Source: Datisca glomerata
Lineage: Eukaryota; Streptophyta; Magnoliopsida; Cucurbitales; Datiscaceae
Reading direction: 5' to 3'
Assembly (NCBI GenBank): GCA_003255025.1
Contig: QANY01013250.1
Coordinates: 1,302,001-1,366,000, forward strand
DNA: 64,000 nucleotides
This document shows positions 1 through 11,355 of the stretch, in pieces. The translations under genes and the position numbers were made by a program. The notes below the pieces were generated by a model. It saw only the letters and a list, made by a program, of their open reading frames with translations. It was not told where the DNA came from and made no database searches. The number at the start of each line of letters is the position of its first letter. Position 1 is the first letter of the stretch.

Positions 1-1130
1 AATTAAAAAAAATACTTTTCATTATACATTTTATGTTTATCGTTTACTCAAACTCTTAAATACATTGAGAATTATTTTTTATACATTATTATATTTGATC
101 CAACCAAATTTAATTTTACAACTTTGTCTTGAATCTCGATAGACAAAAACCGGTTCGGACACCATACCGTACCAAAAAAGCTCCCTCTCATACTATGATG
201 ATCAAAACTAATGTAATATGAAAGTGGATAGTACATGGGACTCGATATTGTTTGAAAATCTAGTGAGAGACTTTTAATAAAGTTAGTCGATACTCACGCC
301 CGCATGTAATTTAATCAATTATATATATTTTTAAAATATTACACATGTCATGTCAAAAAGTTTAGTTTAAAATAAAAAATTAAATAACACTAAACTTTTT
401 CATAACAACTTATATTCATGCTATGATATGAAATATAGAAATAATAAAAATTATTCTTCGCTTGGATATACATATATCAAGAATGTAAGATCATTAAAAG
501 CAATGAAATAATATAGTGTAAAAGTAAACAAAAATTACGACTCTTCCGTAAGCAAGAAGTAACTATATTTTTTCGGGTAACACATACATGATTACTAAAG
601 AAAAAAAGTACTGGAAGTTTAAACACTTATATTTTTCCATCGAAAAATGTAAATGAGAAATATATTTTTAGTTCATACGATGAATGACAAAAAACCTTTT
701 TATATGATTTTAATAATTACAATAAGAATTCAAACAAAGAAAACATGAGGTATTTAGAATCAAACTGTTTTAATATGGATAAATAAGACAAAATGATGTA
801 AGTAGAAGTTTTAAATTAATTTATAATCAATACTTTAAGTGGAAACAGATGAGAAATATAGTTTGATTTGCTTCGAATATGTATAATATTATATAAAAGT
901 TCAATAAAAATGAAACATAGTTTGATCTCAAATTGAGATTACTCACTCTTTCTTGACAACGAATTTCTGCAATGTGTATAACCTACTCTCATCTCAAATT
1001 ATATTGAAATATAATCACCAAGAAGGAAGAGGAATATTGGGCTCCATTGTTTAAGAAAGAGGATATTGGGAGATAGTTTTTCATAGAAACTAAAGTGAGT
1101 AGTAATATGGGAAATTTTGCATAATAGATA
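1..1130. other. AT-rich intergenic, no gene seen
   Basis: Very AT-rich DNA with many short A and T runs. I see no open frame with protein-like content, no structural RNA and no clear repeat boundary. It may be old transposon debris, but nothing in it can be assigned. Confidence 0.6.
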
Positions 1131-1136
1131 ATATTA

Positions 1137-1200
1137 GGAGTGGTGTTTTAAGAAATAGTAAGTTTTCAATATAATTAGGTAAATAGTAAGTTTCCTAAAT
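1137..1200. repeat. Terminal-repeat-like motif shared with the 53.7-kb element
   Basis: The stretch reads gtgttttaagaaatagtaag, followed by a gap and then taggtaaatagtaagtttc. The same pattern, with a few changes, opens the inverted-repeat element at 53,735, and its complement closes that element near 55,060. I infer a terminus of the same non-autonomous DNA transposon family, probably Mutator-like. No partner end is certain; a related sequence lies at 13,625-13,690. Confidence 0.45.
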
Positions 1201-1582
1201 AGTTAATAATTTTTAGACAAATATGTTCATCATTTATAAATAACATACTACATATATTTTCAGGTAAATCATATATGTAAATTTGATAGATTTAATTGAT
1301 ATACCATATAAATAAGGAAACAGTAGTTATCAATGGATTTAAACCGTAATCAAGATCTAAACCGCTACTTTTTTATATATTTTCAGGAAATCTTTAATTT
1401 TCATCTTAACCGTTACTTTTTTATATACATCAATCAATTAAATACTGAATAAATTTTTTTAAAAAGAAATCAAATTAAATCAATAAAAAATCAACAATAA
1501 ATCAGTGATAATTCGATCAATAAACTAAATTTGAAAATTTTAATAAATTGATATATAATGCATGTTATGTACAGTTATCTTA

Positions 1583-2300
1583 GTAAATCATAAATAAATA
1601 AGTGATACAATTGACTCAACTATGATAGATATTAATATTTTATTGTATAATTATAATTTCCATAAATAGTAATTAACATACTTAACGAAAAGATTTAAAA
1701 ATCAGTAAATCCCGCATTCATGCACCTTAAGAAACAGATGCAATATTAACCTCCCTAAAATACATTAATTGATAACGCATTTTATTTTGAAATCAACCAA
1801 TCAAAATAATTAAAAAAGTAAATAAAAATCTAACAATTGTTATGGAAGCTACTACTTAATTAATTATGGTAAATAACAACTAATCTAAAATGTCAATCAA
1901 TCATAAAAAAAACTTTACAAAATCTCGGTCAATATATCATAGTAAATCATATATAAATGAGTGCTATACATGACTCTATTATGACAGATATAAATGATTC
2001 AATTGTTTAATTACAGTTTCCATATTTACTGAAAATTTTAAAAGCAAAAAAATCCCACTTGCACTAACCTAACAAAACGTAACCAATTAAACTCCCCTCT
2101 AACACGTTAATTGGAATAAAATTCTATTTTGAAATCCACCAAACAAAATTGACCAAAAAATTGGAAAAGTAAGAAAACTCAAACTACGGTTATCGAAACT
2201 ACATTAACTATGGTAAATAATAACTAACCTAACTTGTCAATCAATCATTAAACCACAAAACCAAATTAACCAAGAAACCCTTCGAACTTGGTCAATACTC
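1583..2300. repeat. Imperfect tandem duplication, about 358 bp x 2
   Basis: The unit starting near 1,583 (taaatcataaataaataagtg) recurs near 1,943 (taaatcatatataaatgagtg). The two stay alignable through shared landmarks such as ttttgaaatc and the stretch tatggtaaataa...tgtcaatcaatcat. They are clearly diverged, so the duplication is old. No coding content is seen. Confidence 0.6.
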
Positions 2301-2827
2301 TTGAATCCTCAATCTACAGAGCCGATATAACCTCCATTAATGCCCTTTTGTAGCATAGGTAGAACTCCATTGACGACGGCAAATGATTCAAGGTATTATC
2401 ATTATTAAGCAAACAAAAATCGTATAGTTTTTGACTACTTGAATCAATATATCAATAGTGATTGGATTTGGTAAAAAATACTATGATTTCTTTATTTTCT
2501 TATGACATTATATCACTGACTGAACATGCATGTACATTTTATTGATTTCAAAAAAAAATCTGAGATTATTGAGCATAGTATCTACTAAAAACCATGTCTG
2601 TTATTCTAATTTAGTCTGGTTTCCAACTGAGTCTTCCATCAACTAACTCAAAAACTATATTTCAAACTTTTTGAAAATGTAATCATTAATATTTCAAATT
2701 ACTATAAGTTTTATCAAGTATAACATGCATTCAATATTAGAGTAGTTTAATCTAAATTCCAGCTACAGTTTGGTGATGGAAGACTAATTTTTAATCTTTC
2801 GAGAATCAGATAGTTCCGTACAATTTT

Positions 2828-2940
2828 AGTAATTTTGTTTTATTAATAAGTTCTTATCACTAAGTGGTTAGCGTTGTTGTTTTAGTAATTTTGTTTTTTT
2901 AATAAGTTCTTATCACTAAGTGGTTAGTGTTGTTGTGGTT
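2828..2940. repeat. Short tandem duplication, about 56 bp x 2
   Basis: The segment containing agttcttatcactaagtgg and gttgttg is present twice in direct succession with only a few differences. It lies just upstream of the DUF1985-type pseudogene. No function is evident. Confidence 0.7.
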
Positions 2941-3169
2941 AATAAAATATTTATACAGGTAAATCATATAGCTTTGTACTAATTACGACAGAGTAAATTA
3001 ATGATAGACCGCTTGATATATGTTATTCAATTAATATTGTATACCAGTCTAAGATACTTATTGATATAACCAATATGTCAATAACATATTGATTATCCAA
3101 TATGTTATATGTTTGAACTATATACAACTTTAAAAATCATTTGTTTATCTGTTTACGACATCACTGATT

Positions 3170-5000
3170 ATGACAGACAAAAGTATCGAAGGTGAGTCAT
3201 CAAAATCAATCAAAAAGAGCACCAAGAAAATGTCAACCGGAAAGCATGAGTTGCATTTCAACGAAGAAAATCAAATGAGGTAAAATGAGATACAATATAT
3301 TTTTTAATCTTTATATACTTATTATGGTAAACTGCTAATCAATATTCTATTGATATAGGATCTTAAATTGATTGTATCTGACTCGAACTAGAACAAAAAC
3401 CAAAAGCTTAATTTATTCTCTAAGCCAACAATAATGAAACATGTAAATCTGAGCTCGACTGAGAAGCAGAGAGGGGGCATTCATCAGGAAATGGGGTTTT
3501 GGACACTTTCTTGACTTCCAAATTAAAAAGTTTCCAACTCAATTACTATTGCATATAGTAAGAAAATAGAGTCACCATGAAAGGAGTGATGCAATTTATT
3601 TCAATTTCAGTGGGCGGGTGGCTTGTTTCACCACAAGGGATTTTAAAGTCATAAGCGATTTAAAATACACTTCACCAGTACATATGGATAGATCTAGTTT
3701 AAGAGATGAAAAATTGAAAGAGAAGTACTTTAAGAATATTAAGACAGTTACTAGAGAAATGTTGAATTTGGCATTTGATACTTGGCAGTTGCCAAAAATG
3801 ATGATGATGAGGAGATAGTTAAGCTTGCAGAGTTGTATTCCTGGAAAATCTGTTGATTCCAAAGCATGAGCATATTTTGGTTAACCATTTTCATACTTTG
3901 TTGGTTGATAATGATGATTTGTTTAATGTATATCATTGGGGTAAGTTGGCATTTGAGGTAACAGTTGTACGCATGCGGAAAATCAATCATTTTCCTGATA
4001 GTAATGCGCATATTGTGTAATATTTATCATGATATAATCGTTTGGGCACTCAAAACAATAACGTTATTGATGACACCGTCGATGTCATTTGTAAAAGAGT
4101 GGGTAGTGGTACTCCAAGGATAAATAACTGAACAGTGACAGGCCAACTAGACAATAGGGATTTAAAGGACATGTTTTCGGGCATAAGAATGTAAGTATAA
4201 ATTAATTTTGATATATTATATTTAAATCTATATTTGTTATGAACTTCACATACTTACATATAATGATTGAAGCTGGAGATTGAGAAATTTCAAGGAGCTG
4301 CTGATGAATATAAGAGTACCGACTATGACAAAAAATTTGGACAATCCAAAGGTAAAGAGGTGGGTGACACTCAACCAGGGATTGATGACAATCAAAATGA
4401 ATCTCTGAATATTGTTGAAGCTTCTGAAACTAAGAAAATAAAAAATTGATAAGCAATTTAAGAGGATCAATTCTATGTTGGAAGAGTTGTTGAGTCTGTC
4501 AAAGACAAATATATGTATATCACTCGTTGATTATGAATTATTTTATTTTTCTAATGTTCATTTCTTTCATTGTTTGATCATTGTATTCATTGTTATAAAA
4601 TGTAATTTATTTTGTATGGTAAATCATTAGAATGCTAAATAAAATATTTTTTATAATTATGAACACGAACTAATAACGTCTCTTTCAGGGTGTCGAAAAA
4701 AGTGTAGAAGATCAACAAATTCATGCACAACCTACCACAGTTTCAAATAAGGACATGAAAGATAGAACTAACCATCAAATTGCCATTAAACTGAATAAGG
4801 ACAGTAATTATGATGTGTTTAGTGATCTCCCAAACTTAAGCTTGGATGATATAGAGGTTAATAGCTAATATACTTTTGAATAACTATATATATGTTTACC
4901 ATTAATGACTGATTTAAAATCTGAATTCAATGACAGGAAGCATACATTTGTCCATCTCAATATTCCACCACCTGTTCCACCAACCATCAACAAGTCTCTA
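3170..5000 (+). pseudogene. DUF1985-type (transposon-captured) gene, broken
   Basis: A decayed multi-exon gene. A possible first exon at 3,170-3,276 encodes a lysine-rich N-terminus. The block at 3,570-4,010 reads as a DUF1985 domain: a GRVACF start, the TTRDFKVISDL motif, then EIVKLAELY, LLIPKHEH and YHWGKLAFEVTV. DUF1985 is known from plant Ulp1-like proteins and from Kaonashi-type Mutator-like elements that carry Ulp1-related genes. Two single-base frameshifts break it, near 3,797 (in the GATGAT run) and near 3,838. Acidic, low-complexity segments at 4,267-4,449 and 4,690-4,855 may be later exons. No Ulp1 protease triad is visible. A remnant Mutator transposase lies about 1 kb downstream on the other strand, which supports a transposon origin. 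It is probably non-functional. Confidence 0.6.
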
Positions 5001-5199
5001 GCTAAAATGGTGATATTAACTAAATAATGCAAAGGGAAAGGCCTGATATAACAAAACTTTATGACAAGAGACAAAAGAAGCAAAACATTGAACAGAACAT
5101 GGAAATCATCATGCATCATGGAACTAACGTTTTCACCCCTCCAAACTTTCATATCATCACTCATAGCAAGAAGGGATGCATAAATCGATGTTTTGATCA

Positions 5200-5379
5200 C
5201 TGACTGTGGTTGATTGAAAAACTTGATGTTTTACTGTTTTAAGTACTTTAATCGATAGATGATAGATCTGATGGATTTTTTATGAATCAATTAAGTAGCT
5301 TATAATTGTGGTTTTAAGTAGTTGCTACCTATAGATTGAAGTAGATGGACATTTGATCAACCAAATATTGAGAATTATG

Positions 5380-5410
<31 letters not shown>

Positions 5411-5930
5411 GGTTGATTATGATTGATGAGTGTTTCCTTATGAATATTTTCTATTTATTTTCAAAATGTGGTGAATTATTGACACTGATTATATTGACTG
5501 GAAAGAAATTGAGCCTACTAACTTTAATTTTCTTTTTTTTTTTCATGAGAAAAAATAAAATATCAGATAACTATTATTTTCATATATGTCTGATATTTTC
5601 ATAAGTAAATATTGACAAGTTAATCATTGGTTATACAAAATTGTATTGTTTAATTATGTATTAATCAATAACTTGTGTGAAAGTCAATATATGATATCAT
5701 TAATCTAATTTTATGTGTTGAACACTGATTATCTATTATATGATTATTCAATAACTATTATCAATAGACTGAAATATATTATTAATATTAAAAACCATCG
5801 TCAATAGACTATTAAAAATCCGAGTCACTAAAATGTTAAAAACTACCCATCAAATTAAAAAAAATAAAAACATTAATCAAGAAAAACTTTTTATCATAAA
5901 CATATCAACCTCAAAATTTAATCTCTACTT
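5200..5930. other. AT-rich stretch with (TA)n, no gene
   Basis: Holds a (TA)n microsatellite at about 5,383-5,410 and otherwise featureless AT-rich DNA between the DUF1985 pseudogene and the transposase remnant. The small open frames here are low-complexity and do not look like proteins. Confidence 0.6.
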
Positions 5931-6760
5931 TTTGTTTCTTTGATTGACTGCTGGTTGACGCCACCAGGTTCTTGATCTCTTTCGATTATGTCCAATCATA
6001 TGACACCTTCCACATTTTACCTTATTAAATTCACCTATCAATGGAATCCTTTGCTTCGTCGGTCTACCGACTGAACGTCTTGTTTTAGGGGGTAGTATAT
6101 GATGAATTTGAATGTCTTTCAGAATATTCCATTAATTATTATTACCAAGAGGATGAATCAATTCCTCATATATTGCATCTAGCTCGCTCTTAAAATAATA
6201 CAATGAAACATACAAGTATGGATTCAAATACCTATTAGCCATTACAGCTAAAGCATGAGCACATGGTATTGCGTCTATATCCCATCTTCGACACGTACAT
6301 TACTTATTGGGTATGTGTATAATGAATAGTAAATCAACATCGATCGCCTGAAATTCATGTGTGTCAATAGCAATAACCTATAATAAAAAATGTGTTATAC
6401 GATTATCAACTACTAATAAATTTAATAAATACCAATTCAATACATGATATAAAAATACTTACAATCATTGATCGGGAAAGACCCATTTGCTTACATAGAC
6501 GTTTTTCTGCCCATTGAGTTAGTGTTGTAATCATGCAACTAGATGCTACACTACGCTCATGAAACCACATTTGTGTCAATTGCCTCAGAAATTCAATAAA
6601 AATGTAACTGGTAAACCACATGCATCTTTCAATACATTGTTAAGGCTCTCTGATATATTATGGTTATGACATTATATCGATGTCTAACAAAGTGGGACGA
6701 GCCCATTTCTCATTCCTAACACCTTTTTTAAGAACGTATCGAAAGATAAATAGATTCCAA
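5930..6760 (-). pseudogene. Mutator-like (MuDR) transposase C-terminal remnant
   Basis: On the minus strand the order is typical of a plant MULE transposase C-terminus. First comes a region reading NEKWARP, then SLNNVLKDACGLPVT, then FIEFLRQLTQMWFHER with AEKRL (about 6,720-6,470). A SWIM zinc finger follows, CTCRRWDIDAIPCAHA (about 6,305-6,240), and then a zinc-knuckle region KCGRCHMIGHNRKRS (about 6,015-5,960). The last cysteine of the knuckle is replaced by serine. Reading through needs several frame changes, and stops lie between the blocks, so it is dead. The catalytic DDE region should lie at higher coordinates but is not seen; the sequence changes to another repeat near 6,843. Confidence 0.8.
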
Positions 6761-6842
6761 CGCACACATATTTATTTCAAAGTCTTCAACTGTATGTGTT
6801 TTCGCACGTTATGAGGTCAACAACTGAGTTTGTATACTTAGA

Positions 6843-7580
6843 TTGTTGGTTGTCGCGGCGTACGGGCGGGAAAAGCGCGTGACGCGTGGTCATTTTAAAA
6901 ATTAAATTTTTAATAAAAATCAAATCTTTTAATAAAATAAAATCATGCAACGCTACGATAACAAAAAACATTTTTTATTGAAAACTCTTTTCATCAGTCA
7001 GGATCTATTATATATGTAAATATTACCTTAACAACATACAAGATTAGGAATTATATATCTCTTGTAGTCTAAATCAAGCGTCCTTGCGAAACCAATCGAT
7101 TCTCTATTCCCATGAAATCATTTCAACGATCAGCAAACTCTGAGATACACACCAAGATCTTCCAAGTCAATCATCAACGCACTAAAATGTGTGTGAACAC
7201 GTAGAATACAACGAAAGTACTTTTTTGTCTCTAGATGTACTCAACACATGAGATCTAAAGATTTTACTGAGAATAACTTTTGTGAGACGATTCTTTAAAA
7301 GAGTGTAATGATGATTCTTTTAGAGAATTTGAGTAACTCTTAATCGTAGAAAAACACTTTTTTCGAGAATCGTGTTCTTCTCTCAACTCTTGATTGATGA
7401 ACTGATTCTCTCATTCAACTCATTGATTCAACTTATTAAAATTGATTCATTATCTTAGGTCATCAGAATAATATATGTATATATTTTCTTGATAGTGGTA
7501 TATAAGATATTTTGAGATAATTAAAATTATATTTAATTATAAAATTATCAATAGTAATGGGACCCACTACTATAATTTCC
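6843..7580. repeat. Dispersed repeat, copy 1 (pair with 37,662-38,410)
   Basis: Starts tgttggttgtcg and runs through landmarks such as gatcttccaagtcaatc, caacgcacta and cgtgtg. It is collinear with 37,662-38,410, where the second copy includes a primer-binding-site-like motif (rc TTGGTGTCAGAG at about 38,170) next to an LTR. I infer the 5' internal region plus part of an LTR of a Copia element. The primer-binding motif is not recognisable in this copy, so it is a decayed fragment. Confidence 0.65.
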
Positions 7581-7609
7581 AACTGATATCTTCCATCAAT
7601 AAAATCCAA

Positions 7610-7748
7610 AGCCATATTAATGTCTTCTACTAGATCAACAAACGTCATGTTAACATCAACCAAAAAATGTTTTGAACGAAAGTCAACATGAACTTATCCA
7701 AATGCATAATTAATAAAACTTCAAAAAACTGAAGACATTAATATGGCT
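7610..7748. repeat. 18-bp perfect inverted repeat (hairpin), 103-nt spacer
   Basis: agccatattaatgtcttc at 7,610-7,627 has its exact reverse complement at 7,731-7,748. Within the spacer the segments gtcatgttaac and gtcaacatgaac are also partly complementary, which would lengthen the stem. It could be a foldback or MITE-like remnant, or a hairpin RNA locus. No known miRNA sequence is recognised in the arms. Confidence 0.7.
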
Positions 7749-8740
7749 TATCCATGGACTTATCCATGATCGGAATCTTAATCATTAAATAGCAGAAGCG
7801 ATAAAGTGTCATAAATGCATAATTAATAAAACCTAAAAAGCTGAAATAAAGTCAAAACTTGAAATCCATAATTCATGAAACTTTTACTAATCATAATTCG
7901 TAGAAAAACATAACGTAAAATAAACTACTGAGTTAAACAGAAAATGTTTTTCCAAGTTTTAAATCAATTCATAAACTGAAAACATAAATTCCTCTAATTC
8001 AATTTGTTATGGCAGTCTCTCACTCATGATGCTCGTCATCACCATCTGCATCATAAACAACTATGGGGGGTGAGTATTTTAAAATACCTAGTAAGTAAAC
8101 TCACATAATAACATGCATCCACATGTCATAAATGCAATCATGACATAACATAAATGAACTTGACATATATCATAAATGAAATAAAGTAACATGCTTGATC
8201 ATGACATGGCTTAACATAGCATGTAGATATAACGTGTCTCAAACATAATCATATAACAAACTTATTCATATCTTGTATTGGCATATCTCCTAGTTAACAA
8301 CCTAATCAGAACTGATCACACGTTATCTTAAATATATCATGACGAATTAGGCAACGAAACAAATGGCACACATCGGGCGATGAAACAAATGACACACATT
8401 AGGAGACAGAACAGATGACACTCATAGGTGATGAAAAATGTGAACAGATGGCACCTCATGAGTGACGGAAAATATTTACAAATGACACCCAATGTATGAC
8501 CAAAACATGAACAGATGATACTCTATGTGTGACGAAAGCATGGGCAGATCACACCCCATTTGTATAACAGAATAAAATGTGAACAATCCTGATTTCTTGT
8601 TAACTAAGGGTCGTGCTTAAGTTCATATCTTACTTAATTACCACTTGACTGAATTAATTTCATAACTTGCAGAGTCCAACGTATGATAATAATTAATCAT
8701 ATAATGCATACTAATACATGTAACATAATCAAACATGATA
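7690..8740 (+). repeat. LTR-like repeat, divergent relative of 11,356-13,369 (opposite strand)
   Basis: Collinear with the reverse complement of the 12.3-13.37 kb segment. Shared landmarks are aatagcagaagcg, then ggcagtctctcactcatgat with gctcgtcatcacc, then aatacctagtaagtaaactc. It includes a degenerate tandem array at 8,341-8,570 with a period of roughly 36 bp around the motif gaacagatgacac. No protein is encoded. I infer a decayed LTR or non-autonomous element. Confidence 0.6.
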
Positions 8741-8974
8741 ACATACTAACTTAAAATCAGTCATACCAAAATAATTATCTCATGATAATCGAGTTAATGA
8801 CTGAACAATAAACAATTACCAAAGTGTTAACGAAATATAATCATTATTGAAAAATGGTTTAACAGATAATAAATATAAATACATTATATAATTATAATAT
8901 CAGAGTCACATCATTATATAAGTCAATTTACAGAAACATATGCATGAACATAACATGCTTATAGATAATTAAAG

Positions 8975-9865
8975 CTGATAAGAATAACACTTGTTACATT
9001 TATTACACGTGGGTTACATTACAATGTAAATTCACTTACACAAAATATATACATGAACATGACATGCTTACAGACAACTAAAACTTATGAGAATAACACA
9101 TATTACATTTATTACGCGTGGGTCACATTACAATGTAAATTCACTTACACAAAACATAGACATTTATCTCACATGGTTCACATTACAATGCAAATTCACT
9201 TACACAAAGCATATACATTATCACACATGGGTCACATTACGATGCAATTTCACTTTCACAAAGCATATACATTTATCACACATGGGTCATATTACAATAT
9301 AAGTTCACTTACACAAACCATATACAATTATCACACATGAGTCACATTACGATGCAAATTCACTTACATAAATCATATACATTTATCACACATGAGTCAC
9401 ATTACGATGTAAATTCACTTGCTCAAAACATATACATTTATCACACATGGTCATATTACAATATAAGTCCACTTACACATAGCATATACATTTATCACAC
9501 ATGGGTCACATTACAATATGAGTTCACTTACACAAAGCATATACATTTATTACACATGAATCACATTACGATATAAGTTCACTTATACAAAGCATATACA
9601 TTTATCACACATGAGTCACATTACGATGCAAATTCACTTACATAAAACATATACATTTATCGCACATGGGTCACATTACGATGCAAATTCACTTACTCAA
9701 AACATATACATTTATCACACATGGGTCATATTACAATATACTTCACTTACACAAAGCATATACATTTATCGCACATGGGTCACATTATAATATAAGTTCA
9801 CTTACACAAAGCATATACATTTATCACACATGGATCACATTACAATATAAGTTCACTTACCTGAA
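8975..9865. repeat. 55-bp minisatellite, block 1 (about 15 units)
   Basis: Tandem copies of a 55-bp unit with the core cacatgggtcacattacaat, then gtaaattcacttacac, then aaagcatatacatttatc. Units differ by point changes and occasional 1-bp losses. Because 55 is not a multiple of three and the array is low in stops, it creates long spurious open frames. A leader of about 150 bp (8,975-9,125) is duplicated at the head of block 2. Confidence 0.93.
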
Positions 9866-10030
9866 GCGGAAGAATGAACTAAATAATTAATGACATGAAA
9901 TCCAAAAATATAATCACTAAATTATTTTGAAATAAATCAATATAAACACATTTTCAATATCATAAAATAAAAGAGATAATATTAAAATATTGCTGAGCGG
10001 TCTGAGTGAGGTTAGAAAATAATATAACGG
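9865..10030. other. Spacer between minisatellite blocks
   Basis: Unique AT-rich sequence. Its start (ttaatgacatgaaatccaaa) resembles the reverse complement of about 12,275 in the 11.4-13.4 kb element, so it probably continues the LTR-like sequence past the expanded array. Confidence 0.5.
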
Positions 10031-10670
10031 GTCTAGAATAACACATGTTACATTTATTACACGTGGGTCACATTACAATGTAAATTCACTTACACAAAAT
10101 ATATACATGAACATGACATGCTTACAGATAATTAAAACTTATGAGAATAACACATATTATATTTATCGCACGTGGGTCACATTACAATGTAAATTCACTT
10201 ACGCAAAGCATGAACATTTATCACACATGGGTCGCATTATGATACAAATTTACTTACACAAAGCGCAGACATTTATCACACATGGATCACGTTACGATGT
10301 AAATTCACTTAAACAAAGCATATACATTTATCACACATGAGTCATATTACAATATAAGTTCACTTACACAACGCATATACATTTATCACACACGGGTCAC
10401 ATTACGATGTAAATTCACTTGCATAAAGCATATACATTTATCACACATGGGTCACATTACGATGTAAATTCATTTACACAAAGCATATACACTTATCACA
10501 CATGAGTAACATTACGATGCAAATTCACTTACTCAAAACATATACATTTATCACACGTGGGTCATATTACAATATAAGTTCGCTTACACAAAGCATATAC
10601 ATTTATCTTGCATGGGCCACTAAGTTCACTTACACAAAGCATATATATTTATCACACACGGATCACATTG
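10030..10670. repeat. 55-bp minisatellite, block 2 (about 11 units)
   Basis: Same unit as block 1, preceded by a near-identical copy of the same leader (agaataacacatgttacatt and what follows). Block plus leader therefore look like a segmental duplication of about 1 kb followed by independent unit gain and loss. The last units are truncated. Confidence 0.93.
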
Positions 10671-11355
10671 ATCAACCAATAAATTTACTTTTTCATAAAA
10701 TAAACGAGCTATTGAGAATATGTACATAATTATATACTCTGAATAAGAAAATATGTTTCGAAACATACATAACCGAATCAAACGAATAATATTTCTTTAA
10801 AACATGACATTGAATCACATTTATAACTAATATCAAAACATCTAACAATGAAACACGTACTGAACACACAATCACAGACGATGATTAACTACAAATGAAA
10901 AATACGTACGTATCAAGAAAAACATTCAGGTAAAAGTGAAAAAAAGTTTATACCAACAAATTATAAACAAAACAAAAAATGATTAAAACTCAAATGACAT
11001 TGAAATAAAAAAAATTTCCATTATCATAATCTAATAAGAAACAAATGATAGATATTTTTTTAATAAAAAATAACATTTTATTATTGAATCCATTAAAAAT
11101 ATATGGAGAATGAACATTGAAGCTTAAGATGCATAAGAATATGAAAGAATAACAATACCAAAAAATTTCTTCACTAATTTAAACACAAAAAGCTTAATGA
11201 TAGTCTTACGATAATGGAGAATTAATGAAATCAATGAGTGTTGTTTTTCTTCAAATGAATCTGAAAATTTGAAAAATCTAGATAACAAATTTTTTTTAAT
11301 AAAAATATCACGTTAATGGTAAATGAAAACTTGTAGAAACATACGTTGAATTTTA
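10670..11355. other. AT-rich DNA after the minisatellite, no gene
   Basis: No coding content, RNA gene or clear repeat is recognised. It runs into the start of the TGTAATG-bounded element at 11,356. Confidence 0.5.

Noticed and set aside
8975..10670. CRISPR-like repeat array
   Set aside because: There are no unique spacers between conserved repeats; the whole 55-bp unit repeats, and the context is a plant nuclear genome.
9053..10729. Several open frames of 60-95 codons in the minisatellite
   Set aside because: They are frame readings of the 55-bp repeat, shift frame from unit to unit and have no protein features.
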